Source: JACPNO01 sp963825405 (GTDB taxonomy: Bacteria > Acidobacteriota > Terriglobia > Bryobacterales > Bryobacteraceae). From it: a DNA stretch of 64,000 nt. The notes under the pieces are model-generated. The model ran no database searches. It was not told the origin of the DNA and saw only the letters and a program-made list of their open reading frames with translations. The DNA lies in NCBI GenBank assembly GCA_963825405.1, contig CAWGTB010000001.1, positions 310,001-374,000 of the forward strand. The letters are read 5' to 3'. The position numbers and the translations under genes are program-made. Of the stretch, positions 19,409 through 28,146 are shown in pieces (within the stretch, counting starts at the first letter, position 1; each line of letters starts with the position of its first letter).

Positions 19409-21103
19409 CTAATCCGGCCGGTATTCCAGCACTAGCAGCGTGACATCGTCGGCTTGCGGCGAATTTCCGGTGAAATTTTTCACAGCCTGGGTGAGTGAGT
19501 TGTGCAGCTCCAGGCAGGAAAGACCGCGGCCCGCGACAGCGATCTCGCGCAGGCGCTTGCGTCCGAAGTCTTTGCCTTCCGCACCCTCCGCTTCGGTTAC
19601 GCCATCGCTGTAGACCACGATTTTGTCGCCGGGAGCAAGCTGCCGCTCCTCCACCGCAAAACTCAGGCCGCCCATCAGGCCTACCGGCATGGCGGTAGCT
19701 TCCAGATATTCATAAGCGCCGCTGGCCGACAGCACGATGGGAGCGCAATGGCCCGCATTGCAATAGCGCAGCCGGCCTGCGCGATCCAGCAGGGCATAGA
19801 ACATGGTGGCGTACTTGCCGCCCTCGGTACGCTCATGCATGAAGTTGCTGAGGCGCGCCATCATGCTTTCCATGTCGGCAGAACTGTGGGAAACGTTGAG
19901 AAATGCACCTTGCAACAAAGAAGCCAGTAGCGCAGAGCTAACGCCTTTTCCGGAAACATCGGCAACTACGGCGCCCCAGTTGTCCTGGTCGATCGGCAGC
20001 ACATCGAAATAATCGCCGCCTACCTGATACGAAGCCACGCTCGAGCCGCTGGCGTGGAACCATCCGTCAGCCGGTAGCGCGCGCGGGAGCAGGCTCTGCT
20101 GAATGGCGCGCGCCACGTTCAGCTCCTGCTCGATTTTCTGTTTGGCCACCTGCTCTTCGAGCAGGCGGGCATTTTCCAGAATGGTCGACGCCTCGATGGC
20201 CAGGGTCTGCAGCAGTTCGCGATTTCCCGCCGCCAGGTCGGCCGATCCCAGGCGCGAATCAAGGTACAACACGCCCACGGTAGCGGCTCCCGTGCTCACC
20301 ATGCCGGTATCCTGGCTACCGGAGCTGTTGATCCGCACCAGGGGAACGCAGACCACGCTGCGCAGCTCAAGGGCGGCCACGCTGTGTTCCGGCGACGCTC
20401 CCTCGGTCCCCGCCGGCCCGGCCGGCTCGAAGGTCATCGACAGCAATTCGCGGCGGCGCTCGAGCGAGCGCTGAATCACTTTGCGGGGAACGCGCAGGTC
20501 GTCTTCCGCCAACGCGCGGCCTTGCCGGTTGCGGGCCACGCGGAATTCCAGATCGGTACCCTTGCCAAGCAAGAGAAACCCGCGCTCGGCGCCGGTGACA
20601 GTTAGGGCCGCGTCCACCACAGAGGTGAGGACGTCCTGCGTGGAAAAGCCGGTTTGCAAGGCGCGCGCGACATCCAGCACCGCCCGCAACTTGGCCAGGT
20701 TGCCGCCGACGATGGGCTTGGCGCTGCTGTCTTCGTTGGCCGGAATCTGCTCCATCAGGCGCCCAAGCTGAGCGCCGTCTTCAGCAAAAATGAGCTGGTA
20801 GGAATCGTTGACGCCGAACTCGATCTTGTCTTCGCTCTTCAGCGCGTGCTTCTCGACCCGTGCCCCATTGACGAAAACGCCATGCCGGCTGCCGGCGTCC
20901 TCGACGAAATATTTGTCGGCCACGAGCACGATGCGGGCATGGGTCCGCGAAGCCCGGCTATCCCGAATGATGAGCTCGCTGTCCGCCTGGCGGCCGATGC
21001 GGAAGGGCAAGGGATCGATGGGAACGCGCGTGCGCGCTCCATTCGGATCCACCACAATGAGCGATGCGGAGGGGGCGCTACGCGGTGTCTCGGCTCCGGC
21101 CAT
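19409..21103 (-). CDS. FHA-GAF-PP2C (SpoIIE-type) serine phosphatase
   Basis: 564 aa with three domains. Residues about 12-112 form an FHA domain (LPFRIGRQADSELIIRD, RASRTHARI, GSRHGVFVNGARV), which binds phosphothreonine. Residues about 140-320 form a GAF sensor domain, then a short coiled linker (EEQVAKQKIEQELNVARAIQ). Residues about 340-562 form a SpoIIE/RsbU-type PP2C domain with metal-site motifs VGGDYFD, VADVSGKGVSSAL, CNAGHCAPIVL, VYSDGVTEAEG and QADDVTLLV. Such proteins reverse phosphorylation in partner-switching or Ser/Thr kinase pathways. The gene is translationally coupled to fur (stop and start overlap as TGATG), an unusual partner. Confidence 0.93.
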   Translation of the reverse strand: MAGAETPRSAPSASLIVVDPNGARTRVPIDPLPFRIGRQADSELIIRDSRASRTHARIVLVADKYFVEDAGSRHGVFVNGARVEKHALKSEDKIEFGVNDSYQLIFAEDGAQLGRLMEQIPANEDSSAKPIVGGNLAKLRAVLDVARALQTGFSTQDVLTSVVDAALTVTGAERGFLLLGKGTDLEFRVARNRQGRALAEDDLRVPRKVIQRSLERRRELLSMTFEPAGPAGTEGASPEHSVAALELRSVVCVPLVRINSSGSQDTGMVSTGAATVGVLYLDSRLGSADLAAGNRELLQTLAIEASTILENARLLEEQVAKQKIEQELNVARAIQQSLLPRALPADGWFHASGSSVASYQVGGDYFDVLPIDQDNWGAVVADVSGKGVSSALLASLLQGAFLNVSHSSADMESMMARLSNFMHERTEGGKYATMFYALLDRAGRLRYCNAGHCAPIVLSASGAYEYLEATAMPVGLMGGLSFAVEERQLAPGDKIVVYSDGVTEAEGAEGKDFGRKRLREIAVAGRGLSCLELHNSLTQAVKNFTGNSPQADDVTLLVLEYRPD

Positions 21104-21621
21104 CAGGCAGAGCGCCGGGGACGCGACCTCGGAGTGACACCGTTCGGTTCTAGAGGAGCCTGCTCGACAGCCTGCTTCATTTCACGAGCCCGCAGCGACT
21201 GGCAATGAGAGCAGTATCCGCCGACTTCGGTGCGTGCCAGCAGAATGTGGAAGCCGAAATGGCTTTCGATCTGGCGCCGCAAACGCTGCAGCGGCTCGCC
21301 GAAAAATTCTTCTACTTTGCCACAGCGCAGGCAGATCACGTGAGCGTGTTCCTGCTTCATGCGGGTTTCGTAGTAATGCTGGTCCCCACCGTAATGCATC
21401 AGGTCCAGCTCGTCCACCAAACCGCCTTTTTTCAGTAGTTTGAGGGTGCGGTAGACGGTCACGCGGTTGAGTTTTGGATCCTTTTGCTTGGCCATCTGGA
21501 AGAGGCTTTCGGCATCCAGATGGTCGCCGGTTTTGTCCAGTAGATCCAAAAGGATTTGGCGCTGTCGGGTGGGACGAACGCCTCGCTCTTTGAGAGATCC
21601 TCTGATGGACTCGAGGGCCAT
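21103..21621 (-). CDS. fur: Fur-family metal-responsive regulator
   Basis: 172 aa with the Fur fold: a winged helix (RGVRPTRQRQILLDLL, LNRVTVYRTLKLLKKGGLVDEL) and a metal-binding dimer domain (HYYETRMKQEHAHVICLRCGK, IESHFGFHI). Two CxxC pairs (CLRC and CSHC) would hold the structural zinc. The tail after residue 150 is basic and non-conserved. It could be Fur, Zur or PerR; PerR-like sensing cannot be excluded from sequence. The stop overlaps the start of the phosphatase gene, so the two are co-translated. The 175-bp region upstream (21622-21796), shared with a divergent PEP-CTERM gene, shows no convincing Fur box. Confidence 0.92.
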   Translation of the reverse strand: MALESIRGSLKERGVRPTRQRQILLDLLDKTGDHLDAESLFQMAKQKDPKLNRVTVYRTLKLLKKGGLVDELDLMHYGGDQHYYETRMKQEHAHVICLRCGKVEEFFGEPLQRLRRQIESHFGFHILLARTEVGGYCSHCQSLRAREMKQAVEQAPLEPNGVTPRSRPRRSA

Positions 21622-21796
21622 ACTTTCCTTCCAGCTACGCCCGGATACAGGCGGTCAGCATACCCTGACTCTACCATGAACACCGCCGCGGCATGACAAG
21701 TACTAGAACTGCCGGACGCGGCGTTAAACCAAGCGTCCATTGAACCGCGCCTGCCGCCGGTGCCAACTGGAATTGACGGAAATCGGGCGGAGTGAA

Positions 21797-22558
21797 ATGC
21801 GGAGCATAAGGCAAGGGACGGCGGCTATTTTGATCCTGGCGGGGCTGGGGTTCTTGGCGGGCGTGGCGCGCGCGGATCAGCAATTTGCGAACTTCAGTCA
21901 GCCGTATCCGGATTGGGGATCCGACGTCTGGGCTTCCATTGCCGATAGCGGTGTCACTTTGGGGTATCAAGGCGACTCGATCCCCATCGTTGCGCCTGAC
22001 GGGATTTGCTGGAACTACTGCACCTTGGAAGCGCAGACGGGCGCGCTGCTGAGAACATCAGGCGATATCATGACTTTCGCCGGCGGAGGCAGTCTGCGGG
22101 AGAGCGGTCAGACTACAGCGCGGCTCACCGATTGCGGTGCGCTTGAGCCCGATCCATTCGGCGGGTGCTTCGTTCCCAACGAAGCGCAAGGTTATTTCAC
22201 TGGTCCGGTGACCGTGACGCATACCCAGCATACCGGGGACAGTGATTTGTCCTGGGACACTTACGTTCTTACTGGACCAATCGAGTTCAGCCTGTCGCCT
22301 GAAATGGCGGATTTTCTCCAGCAGAGCGAAGGGCTTTACTTCGGAACTTATGACGCGCAATTCACCCTCGCTCACTACTATGGCGGCGAGATGCAAGTGT
22401 CGGACCTGGAGCAGTCTTTTAGCGGGTTCACAACCGCTGTGCCCGAGCCGGCTAGCTGGTGCTTATTAGCCGCGGCGCTTCTATTTTGCACGGCGGCGAA
22501 GTTGCGGTGCCTTCACTGCTTGTCGAAAACCGCTGTTGCGGTGACCGGCTTGCCCTGA
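21797..22558 (+). CDS. PEP-CTERM sorting-domain protein
   Basis: 253 aa from ATG 21797 (ribosome site GGAG), with a signal peptide (residues about 1-27, ending GVARAD) and a C-terminal PEP-CTERM signal: AVPEPASWC, then a hydrophobic helix LLAAALLFCTAA and basic residues. This marks it for export and processing by an exosortase, coupled in other bacteria to exopolysaccharide. The central part is not recognised. The tail after the basic residues is about 16 aa longer than usual, and the last 46 bp overlap the convergent small gene, so a frameshift near the end is possible. No exosortase gene is in the window. Confidence 0.8.
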   Translation: MRSIRQGTAAILILAGLGFLAGVARADQQFANFSQPYPDWGSDVWASIADSGVTLGYQGDSIPIVAPDGICWNYCTLEAQTGALLRTSGDIMTFAGGGSLRESGQTTARLTDCGALEPDPFGGCFVPNEAQGYFTGPVTVTHTQHTGDSDLSWDTYVLTGPIEFSLSPEMADFLQQSEGLYFGTYDAQFTLAHYYGGEMQVSDLEQSFSGFTTAVPEPASWCLLAAALLFCTAAKLRCLHCLSKTAVAVTGLP

Positions 22559-22979
22559 GCGTCGGTGCCTTTGATGGTTTGAGTCAGCATCTTGCCGTCC
22601 TTGGAAATGACGCTCTTGCCAGTCATGTGGTACTTGCCGCCCGTCTTTTTGGTTTCAAAAGCTACCGTGTTGGCATCGATCCGTTTGACCGACACGCGTC
22701 GTACGGTGCGCCGGTGGCCGGATATTCCTTGCCGTCGTATTTGAAGGTGACGCTGTAATTTACCGTGCTGCCGTCCGCATATTCGGTCGTCCGGGTGAGC
22801 TTGGCGCCGCCGTCTGGCGTTGCCTCCCGCACATCGGTTTGGCTTTTAATGGCCTTGCTGCTGGTGGATTTGGATTTGGCGGTGTTGTACTTCCAGGTTC
22901 CAACGGAACTGTCAGCCGCGAACATCACAACGGATGCGATGGCTACCCCGATTACAAGTCTTGCTACGTTGCTTTTCAT
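22513..22979 (-). CDS. Small secreted protein, frameshifted
   Basis: A signal peptide (MKSNVARLVIGVAIASVVMFAAD) precedes a beta-rich domain (GTWKYNTAKSKS, YSVTFKYDGKEYPATGAPYD) that continues after a one-base loss near 22693 as VKRIDANTVAFETKKTGG and SKDGKMLTQTIKGTDAQG. Joined, it is about 155 aa. The pattern resembles small acidobacterial secreted proteins of lipocalin-like fold (GTWKLN...DG...TQTGTDAQGK), which have no known function. The C-terminus overlaps the convergent PEP-CTERM gene. Confidence 0.75.
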
Positions 22980-23001
22980 GGCTGTGGATCATAGCACACG
23001 C

Positions 23002-24357
23002 TTACTGGCTCTTGGTGACTTTGGCTTCCAAATGGCCGCTGGCCAGGCGCACGCTGATGTTGGATTTCACCGGCGCCATGCCGCTGGCATTCACGATTTG
23101 CCCGGCGTCATTGGTGACGATGGCGTAGCCGCGGTCCAGAATCCGCAGGGGGCTGAGTTGCGACAACTTGGCGGCGAGCGAATCGATGCGCCCGGCGCGG
23201 CGCAGCATTTGCATGCGCAGTAATTGCTCCAGCGTTTGATTCGCGGATTCCAAACGCCGCCGGTCGCGTGCCAGCTTGGGCCGCAAGTCGAAATGGCGCA
23301 GACGCGCTTCGAGCGACCTGCATGTTCTGTGGCGCGCTTCCACTTGCTCACGCATCGTGTCGCGCAGCCGACGCGTGGAATCATCGATTCTCTGCAACCG
23401 GCGGCCGATGGCGCGATGAAATACGGTGACCGCGCGGTCGATGCCTTGTTGATGGAGCCAGCGCGCCGCCATCGCCAGGCGATAGCGCGCCGCCTGCGCC
23501 AGCTTGCGGCGGGCAGCCTCAATGCGGTCGAGCAATTCCTGGCGCGTGCAGACGATCAGCTCCGCTGCCGCCGAGGGCGTGGGAGCGCGCAAGTCGGCGA
23601 CGAAATCCGCGATGGTGGTGTCGGTCTCATGGCCGATCGCTGAAACGATGGGCACCGGCGACGCGGCGATAGCGCGCGCCACAGCTTCCTCGTTGAACGT
23701 CCACAAGTCTTCGAGCGATCCGCCGCCGCGCGCCACAATCACCACGTCCGCCCAGCCGGTGCGGCCGAAATATTCGATGCCGCGGCAGACATCCTCTACC
23801 GCGCTCTCACCCTGCACCTGCGCCGGAAACAGCCGGATATGCAGGCCCGGAAAACGGCGCTCGAGAATGCCGATCATGTCTGAAATCACGGCGCCGCGCG
23901 GCGAAGTCACCAGGCCGATGCGGCGCGGAAAACGGGGCAGCGCGCGCTTGCGCGAGGGATCGAACAAGCCCTCAGCCGACAGCTTTTTTTTGAGCTGCTC
24001 GAAAGCCAGTTGCAGCGCGCCATGGCCCTGCGGCTCCAGCAGCTCGACCAGCAGTTGATATTCGCCGCGCGCTTCGAATACGTCGATGCGGCCGCGCGCC
24101 ACAACGGCCACGCCATCTTGCGGCTTGAATTTCAGAAAGCGCACCGTCGAGCGAAAGCAGACGCAGCGCAACTGCGATTCACGTTCCTTCAGCGTGAAGT
24201 AGTAATGGCCGCTTGCGGCCAGCTTGACGCCGGAAATTTCGCCCGACACCCAGACGTCCTGAAACTCGCGGTCCAACAAGCCGCGAATAGCCGAGTTCAG
24301 CTCGGTGACCGTGAAGACGCGGCGTTCGGGGAGGAACTCCAGGGCAAACTGTTCCAT
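23002..24357 (-). CDS. xseA: Exodeoxyribonuclease VII large subunit
   Basis: 451 aa, full length. An N-terminal OB-fold (VFTVTELNSAIRGLLDREF, VSGEISGVKLAASGHYYFTLK) binds DNA; the central nuclease domain has RIGLVTSPRGAVISDM, VVIVARGGGSLEDLW, SAIGHETDTTIADFVAD and APTPSAAAELI, and a long C-terminal coiled coil follows. ExoVII, with the small subunit XseB, degrades single-stranded DNA to oligonucleotides. No xseB is seen alongside. The start ATG 24357 fits the family N-terminus. Its 5' end faces the divergent SnoaL-like gene, 37 bp away. Confidence 0.96.
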   Translation of the reverse strand: MEQFALEFLPERRVFTVTELNSAIRGLLDREFQDVWVSGEISGVKLAASGHYYFTLKERESQLRCVCFRSTVRFLKFKPQDGVAVVARGRIDVFEARGEYQLLVELLEPQGHGALQLAFEQLKKKLSAEGLFDPSRKRALPRFPRRIGLVTSPRGAVISDMIGILERRFPGLHIRLFPAQVQGESAVEDVCRGIEYFGRTGWADVVIVARGGGSLEDLWTFNEEAVARAIAASPVPIVSAIGHETDTTIADFVADLRAPTPSAAAELIVCTRQELLDRIEAARRKLAQAARYRLAMAARWLHQQGIDRAVTVFHRAIGRRLQRIDDSTRRLRDTMREQVEARHRTCRSLEARLRHFDLRPKLARDRRRLESANQTLEQLLRMQMLRRAGRIDSLAAKLSQLSPLRILDRGYAIVTNDAGQIVNASGMAPVKSNISVRLASGHLEAKVTKSQ

Positions 24358-24394
24358 GCGCGATTCTTACAGGGTACCCTGATATCCTGGCCGG

Positions 24395-24871
24395 ATGGAT
24401 CTGGTCAAAAAAGCAATGCTAGGGGCATGCTTGGCTGGTTTGCTGGTCGCGGCGGCCCGGCCGAAGAACGATGCCGGGCGCAAAGAAATCGATGCGTTCA
24501 ACCAGCACTACGTCGAGCTGCACCAGAAGATGGATACCGCGGGGATTTTCGCGCTCTGGGCTGAAGACGGCGTCGATCTGATGCCAGGAGACGGGCCTCT
24601 AATCGGAAAAAAGAAAATTGTGGCATGGGTGGAAGATGTCTTGGCCAAGATGCCGGGTTACAAAGTGACCAGGCAGGAAATGGAATTCCACGACATTCAC
24701 GTGTGCGGCGATTGGGCCTCGGAGTGGGCCACTGAGCATCAGGTGGTGCAGCCGCCGGATGGCAAGCCGCCAATCGAAAGCTACGGCAAGATGGCGCTGG
24801 TGCTTCATCGCGAGGCCAACGGTGCGTGGAAAGTGCAGCAGGAGATGTGGAACGCGGCGGTAAAGCCGTGA
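24395..24871 (+). CDS. Secreted SnoaL-like/DUF4440 (NTF2 fold) protein
   Basis: 158 aa with a short N-terminal hydrophobic segment (KKAMLGACLAGLLVAAA), then an NTF2-fold domain: EIDAFNQHYVELHQKMD, FALWAEDGVDLMPGDGP, GKKKIVAWVEDVLA, and YGKMALVLHREANGAWKVQQEMWN. Such proteins include isomerases and many domains of unknown role; the ketosteroid-isomerase active residues cannot be confirmed. The stop overlaps the GTG start of the DUF5655 gene (GTGA), so the pair is co-translated. A second NTF2-fold lipoprotein lies at 36709. Confidence 0.85.
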   Translation: MDLVKKAMLGACLAGLLVAAARPKNDAGRKEIDAFNQHYVELHQKMDTAGIFALWAEDGVDLMPGDGPLIGKKKIVAWVEDVLAKMPGYKVTRQEMEFHDIHVCGDWASEWATEHQVVQPPDGKPPIESYGKMALVLHREANGAWKVQQEMWNAAVKP

Positions 24872-25203
24872 CGGCCGATGCGCTTTCCGCGGCGAGTCCC
24901 GTAGCCCGTGAGCTGTACAAGGAGCTGATGCGCGCGCTAAAGCCGCTCGGGTCTTTCAAGGAGGAGGTCAAGAAAACTTCCATCCACCTGGCGCGCAGCT
25001 CGGCATTCGCCGGCGTTCATCCTCGCAAAGAATATCTGCTTCTGACTATCAAGGCGGCCAAGCCGATTCGCAGCAAGAGAATCGTCAAGAGCGAGCAGGT
25101 GTCCAAGAGCCGCTGGCACGAGGAAGTAAAGTTAGCGTCTGTTGGGGACATCGATGCCGAGTTGCTGGGTTGGCTCCGCGACGCCTACGAACTTTGTGCG
25201 TGA
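24868..25203 (+). CDS. DUF5655 domain protein
   Basis: 111 aa from GTG 24868, whose codon overlaps the preceding stop. It carries the DUF5655 pattern: ELYKELMRALKPLG, TSIHLARSSAFAGVHPRK, YLLLTIKAAKPI, and a C-terminal DIDAELLGWLRDAYEL. This domain is seen at the end of DUF4287 and other small proteins and looks DNA- or ligand-associated, but its role is unknown. It is convergent with the HNH gene, with a 7-bp gap. Confidence 0.82.
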   Translation: MTADALSAASPVARELYKELMRALKPLGSFKEEVKKTSIHLARSSAFAGVHPRKEYLLLTIKAAKPIRSKRIVKSEQVSKSRWHEEVKLASVGDIDAELLGWLRDAYELCA

Positions 25204-25210
25204 GGGCTGC

Positions 25211-25744
25211 TTAGTAGAAGAGATACTTGCGCCACTGCGCGTCGCTCTTGCCGAGCAATCGCATCAGGTGGCGGCTGGTGTGCAGGCTGAACGGACGCGG
25301 CTGGCGCGCCAATTTCATCCCGGCTTCTTCCGGCGTGCGGCTGCCCTTGCGGTTATTGCAGTAATGGCAGCAGGCCACCAGATTTTCCCACGCGGATTCG
25401 CCGGCGCGGGCGCGCGGGATCACGTGATCGAGCGTCAGCTCCGATGACGGCATGGTGCGATGGCAGTACTGGCACGTGTAGCGGTCGCGCATCAGGATGT
25501 TCTTGCGTGATAGCGCGCGTGTCTGATGCGGAATGCGTCGGTATTCGAGCAGCCGGATTACCGAGGGCAGCCGCACGGTCCGGCGCGTCGAGTGCACGGC
25601 CATCTGCGATTCTTCTTCCGCCGAAGCCACGCCCTTCAGCACCAGCACCAGCGCGCGCCGCGCCGCGCAGACGTGGATCGGTTCGTAACTGGCATTCAGC
25701 ACCAGCACGGGTTTCTGCAGTCTGTTCGTGCCGGTCATATTCAT
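25211..25744 (-). CDS. HNH endonuclease
   Basis: 177 aa. The N-terminal half (PVLVLNASYEPIHVCAARRALVL) is the usual front part of this conserved actinobacterial/acidobacterial HNH family. The C-terminal nuclease has zinc ligands CQYCHRT and CCHYCNNRKG around the catalytic LTLDHVIPRARAG. It is a standalone member often found near housekeeping genes, not a homing or restriction enzyme by context. Its ATG overlaps the end of the comF-like gene by 4 bp (ATGA), so the two are co-translated. Confidence 0.92.
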   Translation of the reverse strand: MNMTGTNRLQKPVLVLNASYEPIHVCAARRALVLVLKGVASAEEESQMAVHSTRRTVRLPSVIRLLEYRRIPHQTRALSRKNILMRDRYTCQYCHRTMPSSELTLDHVIPRARAGESAWENLVACCHYCNNRKGSRTPEEAGMKLARQPRPFSLHTSRHLMRLLGKSDAQWRKYLFY

Positions 25745-26394
25745 GCAGCTCCCAGATCGGCCAGACGCCGATCGACGCGCGCCAGGGTTAGCACAGCTAC
25801 GGACTTCGCTCCAGCGCGTTTCAAAGCGCGCGCGCAGGCGCTGGCAGTAGCGCCGGTCGTCATGACATCGTCGATGAGCAAAACCCGCTGGCCCGCGACA
25901 GCATCCGGCTTGGTAACGCCAAAAGCTCCCGAGACATTGCCGCGCCGCTTGGCATTGCTCAGGCCCGCCTGATTGCGCGTCGCACGCGTGCGGCGCACCG
26001 CGTTGATCACCGGAATGCCGCAGCGCCGCGCCGTAAATCGCGCCAGCAATTCGGACTGATTAAAACCGCGCTGCCACCGGCGCTTCCAATGCAGCGGCAT
26101 GGGCACGACAATATCGAATCGCTGATCGCGCGGCAGCGCCGCCGCCAGTTGAGCGCCGAGCGGTTTGGCCAGCGCTTTCATGCCGGCGTATTTGAATAAG
26201 TGAATCAGCTCCCGCAGCGGCCCTTCGAACGATCCGAAACAATACACCGCATCGAAGCCCAGCGCGCCCGACCGGCACAGCCGGCAGCGCCCTTCGTCAT
26301 CCAGCGGAAAGCGGTTCTGGAACGGCATCCGGCAGCTTACGCAGAAAAACTCCGCGGCCAGCGGCTCCGGACCGCGCAGGCAGGCGGCGCACAC
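25741..26394 (-). CDS. ComF-family phosphoribosyltransferase-like protein
   Basis: At least 217 aa. The C-terminus has the PRPP-loop VLLIDDVMTTGATASACARAL, and VPMPLHWKRRWQRGFNQSELLAR is the ComF signature. The N-terminus holds a zinc finger (CRLCRS and CVSC). From GTG 26394 the same frame stays open upstream to about 26545 and includes LLFPDECRICQQTLGGF, the normal ComF N-terminus, but has no ATG, GTG or TTG, so the true start is unresolved and may be hidden by an indel in the run of T near 26460. ComF acts in natural DNA uptake in Bacillus and Haemophilus; many homologues are not competence genes. Confidence 0.88.
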   Translation of the reverse strand: MCAACLRGPEPLAAEFFCVSCRMPFQNRFPLDDEGRCRLCRSGALGFDAVYCFGSFEGPLRELIHLFKYAGMKALAKPLGAQLAAALPRDQRFDIVVPMPLHWKRRWQRGFNQSELLARFTARRCGIPVINAVRRTRATRNQAGLSNAKRRGNVSGAFGVTKPDAVAGQRVLLIDDVMTTGATASACARALKRAGAKSVAVLTLARVDRRLADLGAA

Positions 26395-26605
26395 CGGGAT
26401 GCGCGTAAATCCGCCTAAAGTCTGCTGGCAGATGCGGCATTCATCCGGAAATAAAAGAGAAAAAAGGGCGTAAGGAGTCTTGCGAAGGATTACGGGGAAC
26501 GAAACCGAAACGTCTGTGACCAGGCCACTACTCGAGAAGACCCACCTCCCAAGCTAATCAACCTACTAAGATCGATTTTAGGGAGCGCGGTGCGGGGTTG
26601 TCAAC

Positions 26606-27748
26606 TTATGCGCCGATCCGCTCCACCGTAACGTCCGGCCGCGCGAACACTTGCGGCGTAAGTTCAACGCCCAATCCCGGCCCTTCCGGCAGCGGCACCA
26701 CGCCATTGGCAACGGGCAGCGTGGTCGTCACCAGGCCGCGGTATTCATCGAGATAATGCCGGCGCACGGATTCGAGAATGCAGAGATTCGTGAGATTCGC
26801 CGCCAGGTGCGCCGACGCCACGTGCAGCACCGGTCCGCCGCAGTTGTGCGGGGCCACGGGCAGGTAATACGTCTCCGCCATCGACGCGATCTTCTTCGCC
26901 TCCGAAATGCCGCCGCACCAGCAGATATCCGGCATGATGATGCGCGCCGCGCGATTTTCCAGCAGCTCGCGAAAACTCCAGCGCGTCATCAGACGCTCAC
27001 TCAGACACAGCGGCAGCGGCGTCGCCGAAGCCAGCTCGCGATAGGCGGCGAGGTTATCCTGCGGCAGCATTTCTTCCAGCCACATCGGCTTGTATGGTTC
27101 GAGCGCGTGGGCAATCTGGATCGCGCACGGCAGATTCCAGTAGCCGTGAAACTCGATGGCCACTTCCATCGAGTCGCCGAATTCTTCCTTGATGAGGCGC
27201 AGCGGTTCCATGCCACGGCGCATCTGATCGGCGGTGATGTATTGACCGCCGGTCTCTTTCGCGATGCCGTCGAACGGCCAGATCTTCATGGCGTGCACAC
27301 CGGAGTTAGCCAGTTCGCGCGCCAGGCGCACCGGTTCGGTGAGGAAATCGATCTGGTCGTAGCAGGTGTTGTAGGTGCGAATGGAATCGCGCGACGCCCC
27401 GCCGAGCAGTTGATAAACGGGCATGCCGGCGGCTTTGCCCGCCAAATCCCAGAGCGCCATATCGACCGCGCTGATGGCGCGCATCTCGGCGCCGGCCCAG
27501 CCGCTATAGGCAATGGCCTGGAACATGTCGGCCCACAAGCGATCGATTTGTAGCGGGTCGCGGCCCAGCAGGATCGGCGCGAGCGATCGCTGCACTACGG
27601 CTTTTTCGGCTTCCGGATGTGGATAAGTTTCGCCCAGGCCAACCAGGCCGGAGTCGGTATGAATCCGCACCCACAGCCACTGCACCGGGCCCGCGTGCAC
27701 GGTGATGCCGCGGGCGAGGTGTATGGTCTCGACCGATGTGATGCGCAC
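26606..27748 (-). CDS. Enolase-superfamily sugar-acid dehydratase (MR/MLE type)
   Basis: 380 aa with the mandelate racemase/muconate lactonizing enzyme fold: N-terminal capping domain, then a barrel with GAEMRAISAVDMALWDLAGKA, the catalytic Lys region MKIWPFDG, metal ligands in VAIEFHGYW, MWLEEMLPQDN and LCLSERL, and a barrel-end His in PVAPHNCGGP. This ligand set matches acid-sugar dehydratases such as galactonate or arabinonate dehydratases. With the FAH-family and semialdehyde dehydrogenase genes just upstream it probably dehydrates a pentonate or hexonate to the 2-keto-3-deoxy acid. The exact sugar acid is not decided by the sequence. Confidence 0.88.
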   Translation of the reverse strand: MRITSVETIHLARGITVHAGPVQWLWVRIHTDSGLVGLGETYPHPEAEKAVVQRSLAPILLGRDPLQIDRLWADMFQAIAYSGWAGAEMRAISAVDMALWDLAGKAAGMPVYQLLGGASRDSIRTYNTCYDQIDFLTEPVRLARELANSGVHAMKIWPFDGIAKETGGQYITADQMRRGMEPLRLIKEEFGDSMEVAIEFHGYWNLPCAIQIAHALEPYKPMWLEEMLPQDNLAAYRELASATPLPLCLSERLMTRWSFRELLENRAARIIMPDICWCGGISEAKKIASMAETYYLPVAPHNCGGPVLHVASAHLAANLTNLCILESVRRHYLDEYRGLVTTTLPVANGVVPLPEGPGLGVELTPQVFARPDVTVERIGA

Positions 27749-27753
27749 TAGAT

Positions 27754-28089
27754 CTAGCGGGCTTTCTTTGCGGGCGGCTTATACCCGACGCCCGCGGCCT
27801 TCTTCATGGCATCGCGCCCTTCATCCAGCGACAATAGCGGCGTGGTCTTGATGGACCGCACGGCGCCGCCGGCCGACGCAGCGAGCGAGAATGCCGCGGC
27901 CTCGACGTTGCCCGGCATCTGCACAATGGTGACGAGGTCGTATTCGCCAAACGCCAGCCAACCGCCTTCGATTTTTCCGCCGAGCTTTTCGATGACCGGT
28001 TTTACGGCATCGAGGCGGTTCTGCTGGGACGCAATAATCGATGCCCAGGCCTCGGCCGTATAACCGACTTGCAATAAATAGTGAGCCAT
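27754..28089 (-). CDS. GYD domain protein
   Basis: 111 aa from ATG 28089. MAHYLLQVGYTAEAW, VIEKLGGKIEGGWLAFGEYDLVTIVQMP and FSLAASAGGAVRSIKTTPLLS match the GYD family, a small ferredoxin-like fold named after its conserved GxYD residues. Function is unknown; it often sits beside catabolic enzymes. It is in the sugar-acid operon, between the dehydratase (5-bp gap) and the repeat preceding the FAH gene. The C-terminus is a Lys-rich tail (PPAKKAR). Confidence 0.85.
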   Translation of the reverse strand: MAHYLLQVGYTAEAWASIIASQQNRLDAVKPVIEKLGGKIEGGWLAFGEYDLVTIVQMPGNVEAAAFSLAASAGGAVRSIKTTPLLSLDEGRDAMKKAAGVGYKPPAKKAR

Positions 28090-28146
28090 GAATTTTCCTC
28101 TCCGGGAAAACAATGCTAGCCCAGGCGACGGAGGGCACGCAACCCT

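Noticed and set aside
21622..21796. Fur box in the fur/PEP-CTERM intergenic region
   Set aside because: No stretch resembles a 19-bp Fur palindrome.
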